From: Williamsia sp.
GTDB lineage: Bacteria > Bacteroidota > Bacteroidia > Chitinophagales > Chitinophagaceae
Reading direction: 5' to 3'
DNA: 64,000 nucleotides
Assembly (NCBI GenBank): GCA_015069695.1
Contig: JADCRZ010000026.1
Location: 26,246 to 90,245 of the forward strand
Shown: one piece after another, positions 58,327-64,000 of the stretch
Layout of the letters: each line of letters begins with the position of its first letter
Position numbering within the stretch: the stretch's first letter is position 1
Position numbers and translations under genes: made by a program
The notes under the pieces: generated by a model
Seen by the model: only the letters and a program-made list of their open reading frames with translations
What the model was told of the DNA's origin: nothing
The model's database searches: none

Positions 58327-60660
58327 TTATATATTTTTTTTCTTTATGAGAGAAAGAAGCAAGGCCGGTAGCAGGGTCAAGTTGGTAATGGTAGCCACAA
58401 TCAAGGTAAGTGATGTAAGCCAGCCCAGTGATTGGGTGCCTCCAAACCCGCTGAAACAAAAAATAACAAACCCGGCAATCAGTACAAGCGATGTGTAAAT
58501 GATGCTGATGCCTGTACTGTGAATGGTATCTATCACGATCTGCTGCACCGATCTGTCGCTGCCTTTTTGTTCTTGTTTGTAGTTTACCAGAAAACGGATG
58601 GTAATATCGATGGCAATCCCCAGGGCAACGCTGAATACCAATACAGTAGAGGGTTTGAGCCTTACGCCGGCCCAGCCCATCACCCCCGCCGTAATAACCA
58701 GCGGGATCACATTGGGGATCAGCGAGCAGAGCAGGATCTTGAACGACCGGAATAGATAAAGCATACACAAGGCAATCAGCAGGAATGCATACAGGATGCT
58801 TTCTTTGAGCCCGTTGATAATAAAGGCGCTGCCCTCAAGAAAAGTAACGCTGGTGCCGGTAAAATGCACTTCGTATTTCGTGCTGTCAAAATATTCGCCT
58901 GATTTTTTCTCGAGGGTTTGTAATAGCTCTGGCAGCCGCTTGCTGCCCACATCAGCCATGTTTACAGAAATGCGGGCGTATTGCTTGCTGCTGTCGATAA
59001 AGGAGCTGACGAGCTTGGTAAAATTGTTGGCTTTTGCCGTATCTCCCGGGTTTGTTCTGGCATTGAGATAAGATGCCAGAAAGCTGATGTCGAAACTGTT
59101 CGGAATGCCATAGTTGGAGCTGTCGCCGTCATAATATGCCTGCCGCACGAACTTCATGCCTTCTACCACCGAAAGGGGGCGGGCCATTTCAGGCTGTCGG
59201 GCAATAAAGGCCGACAGCGAATCCATGTGCTCAAATGTTTGCAGCGGGTTTTTCCGGAAGCCGTTCTTTTGCTTGGTATCTACCAGGATCTCCAGCGGCA
59301 TCACCCCTTTAAAATGATGTTCAAAGAATTTCATGTCGGTATAGATCCGGTCGGTTTTGGGAAGATCGTCTACGATAAATCCCTCGGAGCGCAGCCGGAA
59401 CATGCCTGCAATGGCAAACACCAGGCAAACACCTGTGATGCCATAGATAAGCTGCCGGTGGTTGACTGACCAGACCTCCAGCCTGTCGAGCACAGAAAGA
59501 AGCCAGCGGTTGTTCAGGTAGCGCATGTGGCGTTCCTTGGGCGGGGGCAGATAGCTCAGCACACAGGGGATCAGGATAAAAGAAATAAAAAAGATCACCA
59601 TGATGTTGATGCCGGCTACCATGCCAAACTCCTGCAGGATGGCACTTTTGGTAAGGGCAAACACCGCAAACCCGATGGCCGCGGCGATGTTGCAAAACAA
59701 GGTTACGATCCCCATCTTGCCTACCATCTTTACCAGGGCCTCCCGTTTGTTGCCTGTGTCCTGGAAAGAATGGTGGTATTTATTCAGGAAGTAAATACAG
59801 TTGGGAATGCCGATCACGATAATCAGCGGCGGAATCAGGGCCGTGAGCAGCGTGATCTTGTAACCCAGCAGGTGCAGCGTGCCAAAGCTCCATACCACGC
59901 CGATGATCACTACCGCCAGCGATAGCACCATGGTGCTGAGGCTCCGGAAAAAAATCAGCAGGATCAGGGCAGAAAGAAGCAGGGAGCCAATGATAAACCA
60001 ACGCATTTCCCTGGCAATCCGGTCGGCTACATTGGTCCTGATCAGGGGCAATCCGCTGTAGTGCAGCGGCGTGTGCTGCCTGGCGCTGAAAGCTTCACAG
60101 GTATCGGTAATTTCCCTTACCACAGCCGTGCGCCGGGCTGAGTTCAATACCTCGCGGTTGATGCGCAGGGCAGAAAGATAGGTGTGGGTTTGCGGGTTGT
60201 ACAAAAAGCCCTTGTAAAAAGGCAGGTTGTGAAAAACAGCCGCACAGGTATCGATCGTTTGCTGGTCGAGCGGACCGGCCGGAAAGATAGGCACAGCCCG
60301 CAGCTTTTCTGCATTGCTGTCTTTTACCAGGTTCACGGCGCTGGGTACGCTGAGCACATCTTCCACGCTTTTGATCTTCCTGAGGTGTTCATTCAGCTGT
60401 TGATAATCGTTGAAAAAGGCCTGGGTAAAAAGCTTGTCGGTTTGCACGCCGATCACCAGCAGATTACCGTCTTCTCCAAACTTCTTTTTAAATGCCTGAT
60501 ACTCGAGGTACTTGGGATTATCGACCGGGATGGCCCTGGAGAACTCATAGCTTAGCTCTACTTTGCTCGCCTGCCATACCATAAATCCGGTTGCTGCGGC
60601 CAGCAGCAACAACAAAGCCACCCTGTAGTGAAGGACAAACCTGCCTGTACTTTCCCACAT
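58327..60660 (-). CDS. MMPL/RND-superfamily membrane exporter
   Basis: This 777-residue protein has the two-fold repeated RND layout. The first helix (VALLLLLAAATGFMVWQAS) precedes a large periplasmic domain (FGEDGNLLVIGVQTDKLFTQ). Five or six helices with sterol-sensing-domain character follow (LSLAVVIIGVVWSFGTLHLL, LTALIPPLIIVIGIPNCIYF); a second periplasmic domain and a second helix bundle (VLVFSVALGIAIDITIRFL) complete it. Family members export lipids, hopanoids or other hydrophobic compounds using the proton gradient. The substrate is unknown. Confidence 0.9.
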   Translation of the reverse strand: MWESTGRFVLHYRVALLLLLAAATGFMVWQASKVELSYEFSRAIPVDNPKYLEYQAFKKKFGEDGNLLVIGVQTDKLFTQAFFNDYQQLNEHLRKIKSVEDVLSVPSAVNLVKDSNAEKLRAVPIFPAGPLDQQTIDTCAAVFHNLPFYKGFLYNPQTHTYLSALRINREVLNSARRTAVVREITDTCEAFSARQHTPLHYSGLPLIRTNVADRIAREMRWFIIGSLLLSALILLIFFRSLSTMVLSLAVVIIGVVWSFGTLHLLGYKITLLTALIPPLIIVIGIPNCIYFLNKYHHSFQDTGNKREALVKMVGKMGIVTLFCNIAAAIGFAVFALTKSAILQEFGMVAGINIMVIFFISFILIPCVLSYLPPPKERHMRYLNNRWLLSVLDRLEVWSVNHRQLIYGITGVCLVFAIAGMFRLRSEGFIVDDLPKTDRIYTDMKFFEHHFKGVMPLEILVDTKQKNGFRKNPLQTFEHMDSLSAFIARQPEMARPLSVVEGMKFVRQAYYDGDSSNYGIPNSFDISFLASYLNARTNPGDTAKANNFTKLVSSFIDSSKQYARISVNMADVGSKRLPELLQTLEKKSGEYFDSTKYEVHFTGTSVTFLEGSAFIINGLKESILYAFLLIALCMLYLFRSFKILLCSLIPNVIPLVITAGVMGWAGVRLKPSTVLVFSVALGIAIDITIRFLVNYKQEQKGSDRSVQQIVIDTIHSTGISIIYTSLVLIAGFVIFCFSGFGGTQSLGWLTSLTLIVATITNLTLLPALLLSLIKKKNI

Positions 60661-60762
60661 TGTACGATGATTTACTGTTTACAAACGGATCGTTGATAGA
60701 GGGGTCTGGAACTACCGGTAAAGTTATCCGAATCCATCTAGATACGTTTAACTTTGAAAGAT

Positions 60763-63039
60763 ATGTTTTCCCGGCAAATCTTTTGGGGATGGATGGCCTG
60801 TATTTTTCCGTACCTGCTCCCGGCACAGCTTCCCATCGGCGGCTGGAGAGAACACCTGCCTTATTACCAGGCTAAACAGGTTACGGTTGCGGGCACCCGC
60901 ATTTTTTGCGCCACCCCTTACAGCGTGTTTTCTGTAAACCTGGCAGACAACAGCATAGAAAGATTCAGCAAAATAAACGGACTCAGTGAAACCGGCATCA
61001 GCACCCTGGCGGCAGATGAGCAAAGCGGCAAGCTGCTGATCGCCTATAACAGCAGCAACCTGGATTTGCTTGACAAGAGCGGGATCGTCAACATCAACGC
61101 CATCAAAAACCGGAACGGAGCAGGCGACAAAACAGTTTATAACATCTTTTTCTACCAGGATAAAGCTTATTTATCAACCGGCATCGGGATTATTGTGGTA
61201 GATGAAAGCAGGTATGAGATCAGAGATACATATATCATCAGCTCAAACGGCCTGGCCGGAAAGGTAAACGCAGTTACCTCCGACGGACAATACTTTTACG
61301 CAGCTTCCGATGAAGGATTAAAAAGAGCACCCGTCAGCGGTGTAAACCTGGCCGACTTCCGCAACTGGCAACCCCTCTCGGCTGCCGGCGCTTTTCAGCA
61401 GGTGATGCGGGTACAGGACAAGATCATTGTACAAAGGAAAGATTCCCTGTTCACCCTTACAGCAAATGGGCTTTTGTCCTTTTATGCAAGCGACTGGAAC
61501 AACACGGCCGTCAGCACCTCGGCAGGCAAGGTCCTGTTGAACCAGCGCAATACCTCCGGACAGGCCAGGGTGCTTGTGCTGAACGCAGACGGGTCTGTCT
61601 TCAGAACCGTCCAGCAGGCCGGTACAATCCTCGACCCGCGGCAAAGCATCCTGGTGCAAAATGATTGCTGGATCGCAGACCTGGGCGCCGGTCTGGTGCA
61701 GGCTGGCAACACTCTCCAGCCATACCGGCCCACTTCACCTTACTCTATCGCTACCGGTGAAGGGGCTGTCCGGAATGATACGCTCTGGCTCGCAGCCGGC
61801 TCCGTAACAGATGATTGGAGAAACTTGTATTCAAAAAATGGCCTTTACCGTTTTGCCGGTTCTGAATGGACGAACATCAACGCTGCTACCCGCCTGCTGC
61901 CCGATAGTTTGTATGATATAATAACCGTTGCTCCTGACCCGCACGATGGCTCCCTCTGGGCGGGCTCATTTGGCGCAGGCTTGTTACAGCTTAAGGCGGG
62001 CAATGCAGCTACCGTTTTCAAGAATGGCTTTATCTCATCTTCCCTATCAGACCCGCAAAGCTACCGGGTAGGAGGCCTTCACTTTGATACCAACAACAAC
62101 CTGTGGATCGCCAATTGGGGCGCCGCACAACCGCTTGTAGTCAGGAAAGCAGATGGCAGCTGGGGAAAGTTTTCTGTTCCCTTTCTTTTCGCAGACAATG
62201 CCCTCTCGCAGATCCTCCCGGATGATGAAGGACAGCTCTGGATCGTTTCACCCAATGGCAACGGCTTGTTTTGCTTCAATAAGGGTACTTCTATCGATAA
62301 CACCGGCGACGACCAATGGAAATACTACCGCTCCGGAAAGGGCAACGGCAACCTGCCCGATAACTGGGTGCTTTGCATCGAAAAAGACCGGAACGGGTTT
62401 ATATGGGTCGGAACCCGCAAAGGCATCGGGATCATCCAGTGCCCGCAGCAGGTGTTCAGCGCAGCCGGCTGCGAAGCAGTGCAGCCCATCGTGCAGCAGG
62501 ACAACTTTGCCGGCTACCTGTTCGCCGCTGAGGAAGTGCAAACGATCGCTACCGACGGAGCCGACCGCAAATGGATCGGAACCAGGCGGGGGGCCTGGTT
62601 GATCAGTCCGGACGGCGATAAAACCATTTATCATTTTACCGAAGACAACAGTCCGCTGCTGAGCAATGATGTAAAACGGATCACCATCAATCCGCTCAGC
62701 GGGGAAGTTTTTTTTACCACTGCCAATGGTATCTGTTCTTACAGGGGAACGGCCACTGAAGGGGAACAGACGAACGGGAAGGTACTCGTATTTCCCAATC
62801 CGGTGCCACCGGCTTACACCGGTGTGATCGCTATCCGCGGACTGGTGAACGGGGCGATTGTGAAGATCACCGAACTGGATGGGCGGCTGGTTTATCAAAC
62901 CAGGGCAAACGGGGGGCAAGCTACCTTGAACGGCTTTGATTACAGGGGAAAAAAGATCTCTACCGGTGTGTACCTGGTGCTGGTAAGCAATGACGGCGGA
63001 AAGGAATCAATCGCTACAAAAATTGTGTTTATCCGGTAA
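60763..63039 (+). CDS. PorZ-like propeller protein with T9SS sorting tail
   Basis: Started at MFSRQIFWGW (60763; a TTG three codons upstream is the alternative), the protein has 758 residues. A signal peptide ends near LLPAQL. Two beta-propeller domains follow, with repeated motifs such as PIGGWREHLPY, ENLSETGISTLAADE-like segments, DPHDGSLWAGSFGAGLLQL, NNLWIANWGA and GFIWVGTRKGIGI. The tail has FPNPVPPAYTGVIAIRG and GVYLVLVSND, a T9SS domain. This matches PorZ, the type IX component that works in attaching anionic LPS to cargo. The neighbour recO is conserved in many Bacteroidota, as I recall. Confidence 0.82.
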   Translation: MFSRQIFWGWMACIFPYLLPAQLPIGGWREHLPYYQAKQVTVAGTRIFCATPYSVFSVNLADNSIERFSKINGLSETGISTLAADEQSGKLLIAYNSSNLDLLDKSGIVNINAIKNRNGAGDKTVYNIFFYQDKAYLSTGIGIIVVDESRYEIRDTYIISSNGLAGKVNAVTSDGQYFYAASDEGLKRAPVSGVNLADFRNWQPLSAAGAFQQVMRVQDKIIVQRKDSLFTLTANGLLSFYASDWNNTAVSTSAGKVLLNQRNTSGQARVLVLNADGSVFRTVQQAGTILDPRQSILVQNDCWIADLGAGLVQAGNTLQPYRPTSPYSIATGEGAVRNDTLWLAAGSVTDDWRNLYSKNGLYRFAGSEWTNINAATRLLPDSLYDIITVAPDPHDGSLWAGSFGAGLLQLKAGNAATVFKNGFISSSLSDPQSYRVGGLHFDTNNNLWIANWGAAQPLVVRKADGSWGKFSVPFLFADNALSQILPDDEGQLWIVSPNGNGLFCFNKGTSIDNTGDDQWKYYRSGKGNGNLPDNWVLCIEKDRNGFIWVGTRKGIGIIQCPQQVFSAAGCEAVQPIVQQDNFAGYLFAAEEVQTIATDGADRKWIGTRRGAWLISPDGDKTIYHFTEDNSPLLSNDVKRITINPLSGEVFFTTANGICSYRGTATEGEQTNGKVLVFPNPVPPAYTGVIAIRGLVNGAIVKITELDGRLVYQTRANGGQATLNGFDYRGKKISTGVYLVLVSNDGGKESIATKIVFIR

Positions 63040-63083
63040 CCAGAAGGCAGGTTCGTTTGTTTTATATACACTGAAAAATTGCT

Positions 63084-63821
63084 ATGATCCATAAAACAAA
63101 AGGCATCGTCCTGCGCACGGTAAAATACGGCGAAACCAGCCTGATTGCCACCATTTACACCGAGTTGTTCGGTATCCAGTCGTATATCGTGAACAGCGTA
63201 CGCACCACTACCCGCAAAGGCCATGGTAAGGCCAATTTGTTTCAGCCGGCCGCCATTCTCGAACTGGTACTGTATCACAACGACCTGAAAAACCTGCAAA
63301 GACTGCGCGAATTCAAATGGAGCTTTCTGTATGAGAATCTTCACTTCAACATTTTCAAAAATGCAGTGGCCTTGTTCATGGTGGAGCTTCTTTACAAAAC
63401 CATCAAAGAACCGGAGACCAATGAAGCCCTCTACAATTTTATTGAAGACGCTTTTATCCACCTGGACAGTGCTGAAGACATTGTAGTAGCCAATTTCTCC
63501 CTTTTCTTTACCCTGCACCTGGCCGTATTCTTCGGCTTCAGCATACAGGACAATTACTCCGAAACCAACCGCTACCTCGATCTGCAGGACGGCCAGTTTA
63601 CTTCCGAGCAACCCCTTCATCCCCACTACCTCGATGAGCCCTTCAGCGCCACCACTTCCCAACTCCTCAAAACCCGCCACCCCAACGAACTTCACGACCT
63701 CCGCCTGCACCACGAAACCCGGCGCTATCTGCTACAGTCTTACCTTACTTTCTATGCAATCCATATCCAGGATTTCGGGCTCATGAAGACGCTGCCTGTA
63801 CTGCAGGAAGTGTTGTCTTGA
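63084..63821 (+). CDS. recO: DNA repair protein RecO
   Basis: This 245-residue protein has the RecO OB-fold N-terminus (KTKGIVLRTVKYGETSLIAT, YTELFGIQSYIVNSV) and a helical C-terminal domain (LQRLREFKWSFLYENLHF). It lacks an obvious zinc-finger cysteine set, as is common in Bacteroidota RecO. RecO acts with RecR to load RecA onto gapped ssDNA. The start ATG at 63084 has no Shine-Dalgarno site. Length is typical. Confidence 0.93.
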   Translation: MIHKTKGIVLRTVKYGETSLIATIYTELFGIQSYIVNSVRTTTRKGHGKANLFQPAAILELVLYHNDLKNLQRLREFKWSFLYENLHFNIFKNAVALFMVELLYKTIKEPETNEALYNFIEDAFIHLDSAEDIVVANFSLFFTLHLAVFFGFSIQDNYSETNRYLDLQDGQFTSEQPLHPHYLDEPFSATTSQLLKTRHPNELHDLRLHHETRRYLLQSYLTFYAIHIQDFGLMKTLPVLQEVLS

Positions 63822-63948
63822 GACTCCGTCTACTTTTTTTTCTTGATAAAAAAAAGTAGCAAAAAAATCAAGGCTGTTTGAAAGGGAGACTCCGTGTTCT
63901 TTTTGCTTGACCAAAAAGAACCAAAAAATCAAGGCTGTTTGAAAGGGG
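63822..63948 (+). repeat. Two tandem ~60-bp hairpin repeats after recO
   Basis: Copies at 63822-63887 and 63888-63948 share the ends GACTCCGT and AATCAAGGCTGTTTGAAAGG. Each contains a hairpin of different sequence: CTACTTTTTTTT/AAAAAAAAGTAG in the first and GTTCTTTTT/AAAAAGAAC in the second. The stems have changed on both sides and stayed paired. Similar repeats recur between genes in related genomes, as I recall. Confidence 0.7.
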
Positions 63949-64000
63949 CTAAAATTTACTGCACTTCGCTACAACGAACAAGCTAGATCTGGAGGGTAAT

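Overview
The window is a Bacteroidota chromosome segment, most likely from the Chitinophagaceae or a close relative. The evidence is a SusC/SusD pair, type IX secretion (T9SS) features (a PorZ-like protein and a T9SS sorting tail), host genes with no Shine-Dalgarno sequence, and a TTTG-N18-TAnnTTTG promoter in front of a tRNA. The taxon is inferred from gene content and style, not from a marker search.

Layout. (1) 1-3990 is ordinary host sequence: a DUF1080 hydrolase running off the left edge, a small lipoprotein, tRNA-Leu(GAG), a sensor histidine kinase, a GT2 glycosyltransferase, a small membrane protein and tRNA-Gly. (2) 3992-43270 is a ~39 kb integrated element bounded by an exact 40-bp direct repeat. 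The repeat is the 5' half of tRNA-Leu(UAA) up to the anticodon loop. The complete tRNA (43232-43317) is at the right end beside a tyrosine integrase, and only a 5' fragment remains at the left. (3) 43318-64000 is host sequence again: a haem-motif protein and a metallo-beta-lactamase-fold lipoprotein, a YciI/ECF42-type sigma pair, two lipoproteins, a regulator, a YetF-like protein, SusD/SusC, an MMPL exporter, a PorZ-like protein and RecO.

The element looks like an integrative mobilizable element. It carries a MobF (TrwC-type) relaxase, a coupling-protein-like ATPase without membrane helices next to a separate membrane protein, a primase, RadC, ArdC, an excisionase-like protein, a serine recombinase and a second, DUF6538-type integrase, but no recognisable type IV secretion channel. 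Cargo comprises a membrane-protein locus with a PLD-like partner (4192-6529), an RHS polymorphic toxin with two candidate membrane immunity proteins (18205-24117), an SRAP-family protein that has lost its catalytic residues (25546-26334), an AbiE toxin-antitoxin pair (31205-32750) and a four-gene methyltransferase / GHKL ATPase / Z1 helicase / small-protein operon (35449-41511). Base composition alternates: the mobility genes and RHS body are GC-rich, while the defence and toxin-tip cargo is AT-rich, so the element is a mosaic.

The most striking non-coding signal is a ~210-bp interrupted palindrome (28441-28650) covering the start and leader of ardC. It resembles the folded single-stranded promoters known from the leading regions of some conjugative plasmids. 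Other signals are a candidate oriT before the relaxase, inverted repeats with a shared ACGAAC core before two regulatory/recombination genes, canonical AGGAG ribosome-binding sites on one set of element genes, and covarying hairpin repeats after recO.
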